Source of the DNA: Paenibacillus gyeongsangnamensis
GTDB taxonomy: Bacteria > Bacillota > Bacilli > Paenibacillales > NBRC-103111
DNA: 64,000 nucleotides
Direction of reading: 5' to 3'
Assembly (NCBI RefSeq): GCF_027533625.1
Contig: NZ_JAQAGZ010000010.1
Location: 1 to 64,000, forward strand
Shown here in pieces: positions 17,884-26,419 of the stretch. Made by a program: the position numbers and the translations under genes. The number at the start of each line of letters is the position of its first letter. The first letter of the stretch is position 1. A model generated the notes under the pieces. The model saw only the letters and a list, made by a program, of their open reading frames with translations. It ran no database searches and was not told the origin of the DNA.

Positions 17884-18590
17884 GTGAACAAGTTCAGCAA
17901 GCGGGCGTAACGGTAGAAAGCTTGGAGGCGCTGCTGAGGGCAGTCAAGTGGGATGCGCAAGGCCTGGTGCCTGCCGTCGTGCAGGATGCGTCCAGCAAAG
18001 AAGTACTGATGATGGCGTACATGAACGAAGAGTCGCTGAAGCTGACGGTGGAATCGGGCGAAACCTGGTACTGGAGCCGCTCGCGCAGCGAGCTGTGGCA
18101 TAAAGGCGCGACCTCGGGTCATATTCAAAAGGTGCGCAGCCTGCGCTACGATTGCGACGGCGACACGCTGCTCGTGCTCGTCGACCAGACCGGTCCGGCG
18201 TGCCATACGGGGCAATACAGCTGCTTCCACAATGAAGTAAAAGCCGGAGCCCTCGCCGGAGGGGAGGCTGCAGCGGTTACCGTTGCGGGCCAAGCCGACC
18301 GCTTCGCGATGCTCTCGAAGCTCGAGTCCGTCATCGCTCAGCGCGACGCCGAACGCCCGGAAGGCGCCTATACGACCTATCTCTTCGAGAAGGGCGTAGA
18401 CAAGATCCTCAAAAAAGTCGGCGAAGAAACGGCCGAAGTCATCATCGCCGCAAAGAACAAGGACAACGACGAGCTCCGCTGCGAGGCGAGCGACCTGATC
18501 TTCCATCTCATGGTCCTCCTCCGCGAGCGCAAGCTCCCGCTCGACGACGTGCTCGGCGAGCTCGACAAACGCCATAATACTAAAAAATAA
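17880..18590 (+). CDS. hisI: Bifunctional phosphoribosyl-AMP cyclohydrolase / phosphoribosyl-ATP pyrophosphatase
   Basis: HisIE performs steps 2 and 3 of histidine synthesis. The cyclohydrolase domain fills about residues 20-125, with the magnesium and zinc motif [16 protein letters not shown] and [10 protein letters not shown]. The pyrophosphohydrolase domain (about 142-236) carries the Glu-rich MazG-like helices [15 protein letters not shown] and [14 protein letters not shown]. Between them is an alanine-rich linker. It is translationally coupled to hisF by a GTGA overlap. It is the last his gene before a structured intergenic element. Confidence 0.96.
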   Translation: MSEQVQQAGVTVESLEALLRAVKWDAQGLVPAVVQDASSKEVLMMAYMNEESLKLTVESGETWYWSRSRSELWHKGATSGHIQKVRSLRYDCDGDTLLVLVDQTGPACHTGQYSCFHNEVKAGALAGGEAAAVTVAGQADRFAMLSKLESVIAQRDAERPEGAYTTYLFEKGVDKILKKVGEETAEVIIAAKNKDNDELRCEASDLIFHLMVLLRERKLPLDDVLGELDKRHNTKK

Positions 18591-18597
18591 AAAACAG

Positions 18598-18797
18598 GCG
18601 TTGTTATTTAACCTGTCGGATTTCCGTCGTAGTTGGAGGACAAAACAAGTGCCGTAGGAGGCGGATGCCGTTCGCATTTGAAAAAAGGTTTCACCTACTG
18701 AACCATTTCAATGAAGAAACCTTTTTTCTAAAGCGACCGCAGGTATTTGTTTTGTTCGGAAACGGTGGGCGGGGGAAGCACGGGTTTAAAACAACGC
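18598..18797. repeat. Nested-hairpin intergenic element, copy A
   Basis: A 200-bp region with three nested helices. The outer one pairs 18598-18615 (begins GCGTTGTT) with 18781-18797 (ends AACAACGC). The middle one pairs ACAAAACAA (18640-18648) with TTGTTTTGT (18747-18755), extended by TTTCCG/CGGAAA. The inner one is a 13-bp perfect stem, GAAAAAAGGTTTC at 18679-18691 with GAAACCTTTTTTC at 18714-18727. It shares the motifs TGGAGGACA, CGCATTTGAAA and an AGCG...GCAGG segment with copies B and C. The outer arm ends directly against the hisJ Shine-Dalgarno sequence. Confidence 0.8.
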
Positions 18798-18807
18798 GGG
18801 AGGACAC

Positions 18808-19617
18808 ATGATCGACTACCACACGCACCACGTCCGCTGCGGACATGCGTCGGGCGAGCTCGAGGAATATGTGCAGAAGGGCATAGAGATCGGACTGACC
18901 CAATTGGGCCTGTCCGATCATATGCCCTTGCTCCATGTAAACCCCGAAACGTATTTGCCCGGCATGGCGATGCCGATGGACGAGCTGCCCCGCTACGTCG
19001 AAGAGGCGTTCCGGCTGCAGGAGAAATATAAGGACCGGATCGATATCCGCGTCGGTCTCGAAGGCGACTACATTGAGGGCTGGGAATCCGAAATCCGCCG
19101 GATCGTCGAGGCGTACCCGTGGGATTATGTGATCGGCTCGGTCCATTTTCTTGGGGAATGGGACATTACGGATTACCGCCAGACAGACGGCTGGAAGGAC
19201 CGCGACGCTTACGAAGTTTATGTGCAGTACTACGACGCCGTGCAGAAGGCGGCCCGGACCGGGCTTTACGATTACATCGGCCACATTGACGTAATCAAGC
19301 GGTTCGGCTTCAAACCGGAGCGCAGCACCGAGCATCTGGAGCGCCAAGCGCTGGAGGCAGTCAAGGCGGCGGGCCTCGCCATCGAACTCAATGCGTCCGG
19401 GCTTCGCATGCCCGTAAACGAGATGTTCCCGAGCCGGAGAATGCTGGAAGCCGCGTTAGAGCTTGGCATTCCTGTTACAATCGGGTCGGACGCACACCAG
19501 CCGGAACGGCTTGCCCAGTATTTGGATCAGGCCGTCGAGATATTGAGATCCGTCGGTTTTAACGAATTAGCCACATTTAGGCGCCGTAAACGGTCTATGA
19601 TGCCTATTGGTTTCTAA
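18808..19617 (+). CDS. hisJ: Histidinol-phosphatase, PHP family
   Basis: HisJ dephosphorylates histidinol phosphate, filling the step not covered by the monofunctional HisB. PHP motifs with the metal ligands are all present: DYHTHHVRCGH at residues 3-13, GLEGDY, GSVHFL, GHIDVIKRFG and IGSDAHQPE. The 269 residues match the family. The RBS GGGAGG lies immediately after the outer arm of nested-hairpin element A, so folding of that element could affect translation. Together with hisZGDBHAFI it leaves only hisC missing from the cluster; in bacilli that aminotransferase is usually shared with aromatic amino acid synthesis elsewhere. Confidence 0.92.
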   Translation: MIDYHTHHVRCGHASGELEEYVQKGIEIGLTQLGLSDHMPLLHVNPETYLPGMAMPMDELPRYVEEAFRLQEKYKDRIDIRVGLEGDYIEGWESEIRRIVEAYPWDYVIGSVHFLGEWDITDYRQTDGWKDRDAYEVYVQYYDAVQKAARTGLYDYIGHIDVIKRFGFKPERSTEHLERQALEAVKAAGLAIELNASGLRMPVNEMFPSRRMLEAALELGIPVTIGSDAHQPERLAQYLDQAVEILRSVGFNELATFRRRKRSMMPIGF

Positions 19618-19627
19618 TGATTTATTG

Positions 19628-19633
19628 TATAAT
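19628..19633 (+). promoter_or_regulatory. Likely -10 box of the prs promoter
   Basis: A consensus TATAAT lies 98 bases before the prs start. No good -35 is present at 17 bases; TTGGTT occurs at a 15-base spacing. Prs may also be read from hisJ. Confidence 0.45.
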
Positions 19634-19730
19634 AAAAAAGAATGATACAACATTAACAAAAATTAAATAAATGCGTTCCCAATGTTCCGTTCGACGGTTC
19701 ATGCAACACAAGCAAAAAGCGGAGGTAACC

Positions 19731-20681
19731 ATGTATAGCGACAAAGTGAAAATTTTCTCGGGTTCTTCCAACCCGAAGCTGGCGGAGCGAATTTGCAAAG
19801 AGCTTCAAGTGCCTCTCGGCCAGATCAAGCTTTCCCGATTCAAAAGCGGAGAAATTTACTGCCTTTATGAAGAAAGCATCCGGAACTGCGATGTGTTTCT
19901 GGTACAGACGTTCTCTCATCCGATCAACGAGCACTTCACGGAGCTTCTTGTGATGATGGATGCGGCGAAGCGGGCATCGGCCAGAACCGTTAACCTTGTC
20001 GTCCCTTACTATGGTTATTCCCGTCAAGAGCGCAAGGCGGCGCCGCGAGAGCCGATTTCAGCCAAGCTGGTTGCGGATTTGATGACGACCGCCGGAGCCG
20101 ACCGCGTGATTACGATCGACTTGCATGCGCCTGCGATCCAAGGCTTCTTCAATATCCCTGTGGATCATCTGACCGCGCTCGACCTGCTGAGCGATCACAT
20201 CAAGAAAAAGAACATCCCGGACCTCATCGTCGTTTCCCCGGACGCCGGCGGCGTGACAAGAGCGGAGAACCTGGCCAACGTGCTGGAAGCTCCGATTGCC
20301 ATGATGTTCAAGAAGCGTTACGCGCATAACGAAGCCGTCGTGACCCACGTCATCGGCGATGTCGAAGGCCGTACGCCGGTCATCATCGAGGATCTGATCG
20401 ACACGGGGACAACGATCGTCAACGTGGTGGAAGGTCTCAAGGAGCGCGGCGCGAACGACGTGTACATTTTGGCGACGCATCCGGTGTTCTCGGGCCCGGC
20501 GCTTCAGCGGCTGGACCATCCAAACATCAAGGAAGTCATCATCACCGACTCGATCGCCATTCCGGATGATCATTCGGACCGCTTCAAGGTGCTGTCTGTC
20601 GCCCACCTGCTGTCCGATGCGATCCGCATTATCAAAGAAGGCGGTTCCATCAGCTCCCTGTTCAAATACGGCGGAATTTAA
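19731..20681 (+). CDS. prs: Ribose-phosphate pyrophosphokinase
   Basis: Prs makes PRPP from ribose 5-phosphate and ATP. The 316-residue protein has the class I signatures: PYYGYSRQERKAAPREPISAK, the metal-binding TIDLHAPAIQGFF, the catalytic loop region VVSPDAGGVTRAENL, and the PRPP loop IIEDLIDTGTTI. ATG 19731 is chosen because GGAGGTAA lies just before it. Placement right after hisJ is notable because PRPP is the substrate of HisG. Bacilli usually have prs beside glmU; this may be a second copy, which cannot be tested here. Confidence 0.95.
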   Translation: MYSDKVKIFSGSSNPKLAERICKELQVPLGQIKLSRFKSGEIYCLYEESIRNCDVFLVQTFSHPINEHFTELLVMMDAAKRASARTVNLVVPYYGYSRQERKAAPREPISAKLVADLMTTAGADRVITIDLHAPAIQGFFNIPVDHLTALDLLSDHIKKKNIPDLIVVSPDAGGVTRAENLANVLEAPIAMMFKKRYAHNEAVVTHVIGDVEGRTPVIIEDLIDTGTTIVNVVEGLKERGANDVYILATHPVFSGPALQRLDHPNIKEVIITDSIAIPDDHSDRFKVLSVAHLLSDAIRIIKEGGSISSLFKYGGI

Positions 20682-20808
20682 TACGCACTTCCATGCAACT
20701 CCGGCTCCGAAACCTTTACGGTTTTGGGCCGGAGTATGTTATACTTAGGAATCATTAGGTTTCCGGTTTCCCATTCCATGCCGGACGCGTAACGGAGGTG
20801 CCTTGATC

Positions 20809-22560
20809 ATGGAGAAGAAACAACGTGTGTCCCCGCCAACCAGCAAGAAAGTCATCCCGATGCATATGGATGCTACGTTCTTTTTCGAAAAAGCCGTTCA
20901 GTCCCTGGACCGATATCATTATGATAAGGCATTAAAGTATTTTCGCCGCGCCGCGGAGTATGAGCCGGACAATCCGGTCAACCATTGCAATTTGGCCGGG
21001 CTGCTGTCCGAACTCGGGAATTACGAGGAATCGAACCGTATTCTGCAAAATGTGCTCGACCGGATTGACCCGACCATGACCGAATGCTACTTCTATATGG
21101 CGAACAATTTCGCCAATATGGAGAATTACGAATCGGCGGAGAAAGCGATCATTCATTATTTGGAGAACGACCCGACAGGGCAATTCCTCGAGGAATCCGA
21201 GGAAATGATGGAGCTGCTCAGCTATGAGCTGGACCGGCCGACGAAGCTGACGACCATCAAAAGCCGCGAAGGGTTGTTTGAGCATGACCGGGCGCGCTCT
21301 CTGCTCGAAGAAGGACGGTTCGGAGAAGCGGTGCGCATCCTGGAGCGGATCGTCAAGAAGCATCCGGATTTTATGGCGGCGCGCAACAATCTGGCGCTTG
21401 CCTACTATTATATGGGCCATTTCGACAAGTCCGTCGACATGATCCGCGAAGTGCTGGAGCTCGAGCCCGGCAACCTGCATGCGTTATGTAATTTGGCTAT
21501 CTTCTACCAGCATTTCGACGACCGGGAGAAGCTGTCGGAGCTGCTTGAGTTGCTGCGGAAGACGTACCCATTTCACCAGGACCATGTTTTTAAGCTGGCT
21601 ACCACAATGGGCATTCTGGGGGAGCATGAGAAGGCTTTTTCGCTGTTTAAGCGGCTGCTCAAAACCGGTGAAGCCGGGCAGGACCCGTGTCTGTTTCACT
21701 ATACAGCGGTGGCGGCCTACAATACGAAGCGTTTCGAGGAAGCCGAGCGTCAGTGGAAGCAAGCCGAGAAGTTCGATCCCGGCTCGGAGATTCCGAAGTT
21801 CTATTTGGCGCTCCTGAAGAAGCACCGCGGCGAAGTGGTGAAGCCGTCCATCGGCTATCATTACCACCTGCCCTTCGAAGAGCAATTCAGGGGATTGGAA
21901 CGCTCCGGCGAGGGGCTGCCGGACAATCTGAAGCGCGACCCGCTCGTCCGTTCTTCCTTCTTCTGGGCGCTGCGGCACGGCGATAACGATACAAAGCTTC
22001 AGGTCATTCAGGCCTTCGCCTTGATCGGCGACGATGAGGTGAAGGATGCACTTCGAGAGTTCGTATTGCAGCGGGACGAGGACGATTATCTTAAGAAGGT
22101 GGCGCTCTTCGTGCTGCGCAGCATCGGGGTGAAGGAGCCGGTGCCCGCAGTGATCGACGGCAAAGAGCTGGCGGTATCGGCCGTGCCCGTATCGCCGGGC
22201 CTGCCCGTGTGGAACCGAAGGTGGCAGACCGTCATGGAGACGGCGCTCCGGCATATGGCCCGCCGCTACGATATGGTGCAGCAGTACGATCTTCAGACAC
22301 TTTGGGTAGAATATTTAACGCGAGTATTCCCGGATGTGCCCAAGATGACGAAGGTCGAAGGCTGGGCGGCCGCGCTTGAATATTTGACAGCCAAGATGCA
22401 TCGCAGGCCGATCACGTACCAGGAAGCGGCGGAGCGCTATGACGTATCCGTAGCGACGATCAGCAAGAATGCGAAGCTGATCGATCAAGCCTGCGGACTG
22501 AAGGAGAAAATGGACGCCATATTCAGCAAGTTCGGCCCATTGGATTCGCCTAAGGAATAA
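20809..22560 (+). CDS. yvcD: TPR-repeat protein (YvcD-like)
   Basis: A 583-residue soluble protein with several tetratricopeptide repeats, e.g. KALKYFRRAAEYEPDNPVNHCNLAGLLSELGNYEES and AVRILERIVKKHPDFMAARNNLALAYYYMGHFDKS, then HEAT-like helices and a C-terminal helical domain with YDVSVATISKNAKLI, which looks like a helix-turn-helix. TPRs mediate protein contacts; the partner is unknown. ATG 20809 fits GGAGGTG with 8-base spacing. In B. subtilis yvcD likewise lies between the his operon and trxB, so the name rests on synteny. Confidence 0.82.
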   Translation: MEKKQRVSPPTSKKVIPMHMDATFFFEKAVQSLDRYHYDKALKYFRRAAEYEPDNPVNHCNLAGLLSELGNYEESNRILQNVLDRIDPTMTECYFYMANNFANMENYESAEKAIIHYLENDPTGQFLEESEEMMELLSYELDRPTKLTTIKSREGLFEHDRARSLLEEGRFGEAVRILERIVKKHPDFMAARNNLALAYYYMGHFDKSVDMIREVLELEPGNLHALCNLAIFYQHFDDREKLSELLELLRKTYPFHQDHVFKLATTMGILGEHEKAFSLFKRLLKTGEAGQDPCLFHYTAVAAYNTKRFEEAERQWKQAEKFDPGSEIPKFYLALLKKHRGEVVKPSIGYHYHLPFEEQFRGLERSGEGLPDNLKRDPLVRSSFFWALRHGDNDTKLQVIQAFALIGDDEVKDALREFVLQRDEDDYLKKVALFVLRSIGVKEPVPAVIDGKELAVSAVPVSPGLPVWNRRWQTVMETALRHMARRYDMVQQYDLQTLWVEYLTRVFPDVPKMTKVEGWAAALEYLTAKMHRRPITYQEAAERYDVSVATISKNAKLIDQACGLKEKMDAIFSKFGPLDSPKE

Positions 22561-22627
22561 CCGATGGATCGATGCGGCATGAGCTCGCAGCGGTACTCGG
22601 GATAGAGACGATAGGAGGAGTAGTGAG

Positions 22628-23575
22628 ATGTATAAAGCAATCGTAATCGGAACGGGCCCGTCCGGGCTGACGGCGGCCATTTATTTGGCGCGCGCTAACC
22701 TGAAGCCTTTGGTCATCGAAGGCCCGGAGCCGGGCGGTCAGCTGACCACGACCACGGAAGTGGAGAACTTCCCGGGCTTCCCGGAAGGCATCCTGGGTCC
22801 CGAGCTGATGGCTAATATGCGTAAGCAAGCGGAGCGCTTCGGCGCCGAATTCAAGACCGGCTGGGTGAACAGCGTCGATTTGTCGCAGCGTCCGTTCAAG
22901 CTCCAAGTGGAGGGCATGGGCGAGCTGGTGGCGGAATCGATTATTATTTCGACCGGCGCATCGGCGAAGCTGCTCGGCATTACCAACGAGAAGGAAAGCA
23001 TGGGCCGGGGCGTGAGCACCTGCGCTACATGCGACGGCTTCTTCTTCCGCGGCAAAAAGATCATCGTCGTCGGCGGCGGAGATTCCGCGATGGAGGAAGC
23101 GAACTTCTTGACGCGGTTCGCGACGGAAGTGAAGCTCGTACATCGCCGTAATGAGCTTCGCGCATCGAAGATCATGCAGGACCGTGCGCGGGAGAACGGC
23201 AAAATCACTTGGGGCCTAAACCGCACGCCGCTGGAGGTCATCTCCGGAGATAAGGGCGTAACCGGCCTGAAGGTTAAGAATAACGAAACCGGCGAGGAAG
23301 AAATCCTCGAAACCGACGGCATCTTCGTGGCGATCGGGCATAAGCCGAACACGGATTTTCTGGCGGGACAGATCACGACGGACGAGCTGGGCTACATCAT
23401 CGTGAAGCCGGGCACGACCATGACGAACGTCGAAGGCGTATTCGCCTGCGGCGACGTGCAGGACAGCAAGTACCGGCAGGCGATCACGGCGGCCGGCAGC
23501 GGCTGTATGGCGGCACTGGAAGCCGAGAAATTCCTCGACGGCCATATGGTTCATGACTGGAGCAAAACGCTGTAA
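22628..23575 (+). CDS. trxB: Thioredoxin reductase
   Basis: TrxB transfers electrons from NADPH through FAD and a redox disulfide to thioredoxin. FAD-binding GTGPSGLTAAIYLAR is at residues 8-22, the active-site CATC at 132-135, the NADPH fold VVGGGDSAMEEA follows, and the C-terminal FAD motif VFACGDVQDSKYRQA is intact. Length 315 is typical of the low-molecular-weight bacterial enzyme. RBS GGAGGAG. It shares a transcription unit with yvcD and is followed by a terminator. Confidence 0.97.
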   Translation: MYKAIVIGTGPSGLTAAIYLARANLKPLVIEGPEPGGQLTTTTEVENFPGFPEGILGPELMANMRKQAERFGAEFKTGWVNSVDLSQRPFKLQVEGMGELVAESIIISTGASAKLLGITNEKESMGRGVSTCATCDGFFFRGKKIIVVGGGDSAMEEANFLTRFATEVKLVHRRNELRASKIMQDRARENGKITWGLNRTPLEVISGDKGVTGLKVKNNETGEEEILETDGIFVAIGHKPNTDFLAGQITTDELGYIIVKPGTTMTNVEGVFACGDVQDSKYRQAITAAGSGCMAALEAEKFLDGHMVHDWSKTL

Positions 23576-23590
23576 CAGGCGGCAGAGGGC

Positions 23591-23632
23591 TAATAAAGCG
23601 GGTTACCCGGCGACGGGGGCCCGCTTTTATTA
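23591..23632 (+). terminator. Terminator after trxB
   Basis: TAATAAAGCGGG pairs with CCCGCTTTTATTA, giving a stem flanked by A and T runs; it can work in both directions. Confidence 0.85.
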
Positions 23633-23649
23633 ATGCCCGGGGAAGCGCA

Positions 23650-23694
23650 AAGAGCATCCCGGCCGCGCAAGACACGCGGGCCCGGGATGCTCTT
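23650..23694 (-). terminator. Hairpin after the pirin gene
   Basis: AAGAGCATCCCGG and its exact complement CCGGGATGCTCTT form a 13-bp stem just past the pirin stop codon on the minus strand. The T run is short, so termination may be imperfect. Confidence 0.65.
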
Positions 23695-23704
23695 CGGTTA
23701 GGCA

Positions 23705-24469
23705 TTAACGCTTCGGATACAGCGGATAATCGACCTTGGTCGGCACCTCGATGAGAATGACGCGGGCCGCTTCCGGCGAGCCTTCCAGGGTCACCTCAGT
23801 ATCCTGATCGGCGCGAAGGAGGGCAAAGCTCTTGTGTGGGAATGCCGTAACGGCGTCCCCCGCGTGCCAAGCCGCGTCTCCGCGAATGGCCAGTGCCGTG
23901 AGCGTATGGCCCGCGGGAATCGTATGCGTGAAACGGCCTCCGGAACCCACCTCGACATCCCACATGCGGGCTTCGGCCACAAGCTTGATCGGGGCTTCGC
24001 CGCCGATGACCGTCTTCACGGTATAGCCTTCGCCGGAGGTTATCGGGAAGGCCTCATGCTCAAACTGGCTGTAGGTCGGCTGCCGTTTGACCGCTTCCGA
24101 CAAGTACGGCTCGAACCAAATTTGGAAGCCCTCCATATCCGGGCCGATGAACCGCTCTTCGTGGGATACGCCGGAGCCGGTCTGCATCACTTGGGCGCCG
24201 CCCGGACCAACTGTACTGCGGGTGCCCAGCGTATCGCCGTGTTCGGCCGTTCCTTCGACGACATAAGTGATAATTTCAAAGCCTTGATGCGGGTGAAGCC
24301 CGATATATCCTTCCTGCTTAGTATGCGCCCAAGCCCAGTAGAACAACGGGCCGACACCCTTCACGACCGAGCCTTCGCCCGGAAAACCGATCGGCTTCTG
24401 CTCCGTAATGTTTCCGCCGTCAAAAGCGCCAACGGCCTGCATGGCCGGTGTATATACCATAACTTGCAT
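23705..24469 (-). CDS. Pirin family protein
   Basis: A 254-residue bicupin of the pirin (YhaK/YhhW) type. The first cupin has the metal ligands in GLHPHQGFEIITYVVEG and HGDTLG, then QVMQTGSGVSHEE and GFQIWFEP, all typical of the family. Some pirins have quercetinase activity on flavonoids; others act in stress responses. The Shine-Dalgarno sequence GGAGGCGA is inside the last codons of the MarR gene and the two are separated by one base, so they form one operon. Regulation of a pirin by an adjacent MarR repressor responding to quinones or phenolics is plausible but inferred. Confidence 0.88.
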   Translation of the reverse strand: MQVMVYTPAMQAVGAFDGGNITEQKPIGFPGEGSVVKGVGPLFYWAWAHTKQEGYIGLHPHQGFEIITYVVEGTAEHGDTLGTRSTVGPGGAQVMQTGSGVSHEERFIGPDMEGFQIWFEPYLSEAVKRQPTYSQFEHEAFPITSGEGYTVKTVIGGEAPIKLVAEARMWDVEVGSGGRFTHTIPAGHTLTALAIRGDAAWHAGDAVTAFPHKSFALLRADQDTEVTLEGSPEAARVILIEVPTKVDYPLYPKR

Positions 24470-24470
24470 G

Positions 24471-24932
24471 TCATTCGCCTCCTAATGATTTCGTATATTG
24501 TTCTTGCGCCGCCATGCCGAGCTTCTTGAGCAGCCGTATGGCTTGCTGCCGCTCTTCGGGAGTCAAGCCCTGCACGGCGTTCTCAAGCACCGCTTGATGG
24601 CGGGGAAAAGCTTCCTCGATGAGCTTCCGTCCCTTGGGCGTAATCTCCGCGAAGCTGACCCGCCGGTCGTCCCGGCTCGGCGTCCGGACGACCAACTCTT
24701 TGCTCGCCAGCTTATCGACCACATAGGTAATATTCCCGCTGGTCATCAAAATTTTGTCGCCGATTTGCTGCAGCGGGTGAGGTCCTTTATGGTACAGAAG
24801 CTCTAGCACCCCGTACTCGGTCGGGTTCAGCCCGCTGAGGCGGATATCCCGGAAGGCATGAGCGCTCACCCATTGCGAAGCGCGGGACAGTACGACGAAC
24901 AGATGAAGCGCGTCGTTCTTTGGCGTTGTCAC
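24471..24932 (-). CDS. MarR family regulator (MhqR-like)
   Basis: A 153-residue winged-helix repressor: NPTEYGVLELLYHKGPHPLQQIGDKILMTSGNITYVVDKLASKELVVRTPSRDDRRVSFAEIT is the classic MarR DNA-binding domain, most like the MhqR group that senses quinones and controls dioxygenases. It starts at GTG 24932 after AAGGGGG. A 16-bp perfect palindrome sits at its promoter (24954-24969), suggesting autoregulation. The downstream pirin gene is in the same operon. Confidence 0.87.
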   Translation of the reverse strand: MTTPKNDALHLFVVLSRASQWVSAHAFRDIRLSGLNPTEYGVLELLYHKGPHPLQQIGDKILMTSGNITYVVDKLASKELVVRTPSRDDRRVSFAEITPKGRKLIEEAFPRHQAVLENAVQGLTPEERQQAIRLLKKLGMAAQEQYTKSLGGE

Positions 24933-24953
24933 CGGCAGCCCCCTTTCGGTTAA

Positions 24954-24969
24954 ATCTTAATATTAAGAT
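24954..24969 (-). promoter_or_regulatory. MarR-type operator over the marR-pirin promoter
   Basis: ATCTTAATATTAAGAT is a perfect 16-bp palindrome with the ATCT-N8-AGAT pattern of MhqR boxes. On the minus strand it overlaps a -10 box TATCTT that is 17 bases from a -35 TTGATT, so a bound repressor would block the promoter. Confidence 0.7.
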
Positions 24970-25017
24970 AAATCATTCGTTAACAAAAATCAAGTCACTT
25001 ACTAAAAGTTAACCAAA

Positions 25018-25116
25018 ATAAATGGCTACGCCGTCCTTGTCTTACAAGGACCAGCGCGTTTATCAAGGTTGATGCGAAGCTATAAGCCACGAAAAACTTA
25101 TAAATTTTTATCAACT
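25018..25116 (+). repeat. Structured intergenic repeat, copy 2
   Basis: The plus-strand counterpart of copy 1 at 6668-6765, about 90% identical over 99 bases. It contains the perfect hairpins CCTTGT-CTT-ACAAGG and ATCAA-GG-TTGAT, and near its left end GGC-TAC-GCC. No protein is encoded. It lies between the marR promoter and the glcK promoter region. Confidence 0.85.
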
Positions 25117-25426
25117 TAAAAAAGATTGCCTACACCTGTAAAAATCCCGATTCTTCGCGGATCGGGGCCTTCTTCGTTTATTCATCGAAGCGGCATAATT
25201 AATTTTTGGTCAACCTCCGGGATACTAAATGTCCCGCCCCGATCCTGCGGGAGCCTGCGCCAAATCTGGTTTTTTCCTCCGTCCGCCGGATGCCCCGACT
25301 GTCTTGACCTACGGTTTGGGTTGCCTTATAGTGGGGTAAGGAGCATTTGTCTCATACGTAAACCAATAATGACATATAGGCAGGCGTCAAGCGCCGCTGA
25401 ACTATCGGTAGAGGTGAACAATCGGA
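25117..25426. other. glcK upstream region
   Basis: Apart from the promoter at 25304-25332, this stretch has a short hairpin CCCGAT/ATCGGG (25146-25166) followed by a CTTCTTCG tract. A segment near 25210-25262 has several short inverted GC blocks. I see no gene and no recognised riboswitch. Confidence 0.5.
25304..25332 (+). promoter_or_regulatory. SigA-type promoter of glcK
   Basis: TTGACC at 25304-25309 and TATAGT at 25327-25332 are separated by 17 bases, about 95 bases before the glcK start. Confidence 0.72.
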
Positions 25427-26377
25427 ATGACAGACCAAGTGTATGTAGGTGTCGATTTAGGCGGTACTACGATTAAAGTGGGATTGTGCGATCCGCAGGG
25501 CAAGCTTCTGCAAACCTACGAAGGCCCGACGGGGACCGAGCACGGCGCCGATGTGGTGCTCGAGAATATTGCGCAATATGTGCGCAAGTTAGTGTCCGAA
25601 TCCCCTTACACGTGGGAACAGGTAGCCGGAATCGGGGCCGGAATCGCTGGGTTCATGGACATTCCGGAGGGCTTCGTCAAGTTGTCCCCGAATCTGGGCT
25701 GGCGCAATGTGCCGGTGAAGAAGATTCTCGAGGAGAAGCTCGGAAAGACCGTGAAAATCGACAATGACGCCAATGTGGCGGCGCTCGGAGAAGCATGGAG
25801 CGGCGCCGGCGCGGGCATTCCGAACGTCGTGTGCTATACGCTCGGCACGGGTGTAGGCGGAGGCATCATTATCAACGGCCGCATTTATCAAGGCTATAGC
25901 GGTATGGCCGGCGAGCTCGGCCATATGATCGTCGTACCGGATCTTGAAGCTATCGACTGCGGATGCGGCAAAAAAGGCTGTCTCGAGACGGTATCGTCCG
26001 CAACGGGCATTATCCGGATGGCCAAGGAAGCGGTTGAGCGCGGCGAGCATACTTCACTGGCCTTGGTCGAGAACATTATGGCCAAGGATGTGTTCGATGC
26101 CGCCAAGACGGGCGACGAGGTCAGCCTGCGCATTATTAACCGTGCGGCCATGTATATCGGCAAGTCGATGGCTGCGGTATCCGTCGTCATCAATCCGCAG
26201 CGTTATATTGTAGGCGGAGGCGTCTCTAAGGCGGGAGACATTCTGTTCGATGCCATTCGCAAGTATTATGAGGATTCCACTCAGGAGACGGCCAAAGAAG
26301 GCGTCGATATCGTTCCGGCCGTACTCGGCAACGATGCGGGCGTCGTCGGCGCAGCCGGGCTAAATCTTCACGGGTAA
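25427..26377 (+). CDS. glcK: ROK-family glucokinase
   Basis: This 316-residue kinase phosphorylates glucose with ATP. ROK features are visible: the ATP-binding VGVDLGGTTIKVGL at residues 6-19, the sugar-binding catalytic segment KIDNDANVAALGEA, GELGHM, and the zinc-binding CGCGKKGCLETV. The protein lacks an N-terminal DNA-binding domain, so it is an enzyme, not a repressor. RBS GAGGTGA. It heads the glcK-rapZ-glmR-whiA group, at the place where B. subtilis has the Nudix gene yvcI. Confidence 0.94.
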   Translation: MTDQVYVGVDLGGTTIKVGLCDPQGKLLQTYEGPTGTEHGADVVLENIAQYVRKLVSESPYTWEQVAGIGAGIAGFMDIPEGFVKLSPNLGWRNVPVKKILEEKLGKTVKIDNDANVAALGEAWSGAGAGIPNVVCYTLGTGVGGGIIINGRIYQGYSGMAGELGHMIVVPDLEAIDCGCGKKGCLETVSSATGIIRMAKEAVERGEHTSLALVENIMAKDVFDAAKTGDEVSLRIINRAAMYIGKSMAAVSVVINPQRYIVGGGVSKAGDILFDAIRKYYEDSTQETAKEGVDIVPAVLGNDAGVVGAAGLNLHG

Positions 26378-26419
26378 CAGATAGAGTACGAAATCAAGGA
26401 TAACGAGGAGTGAGAAACC

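Noticed and set aside
18598..18797. Nested-hairpin elements as integron attC sites
   Set aside because: attC sites also conserve structure over sequence, but the required core-site motifs are absent, the helices are too long and perfect, and there is no integrase or cassette array.
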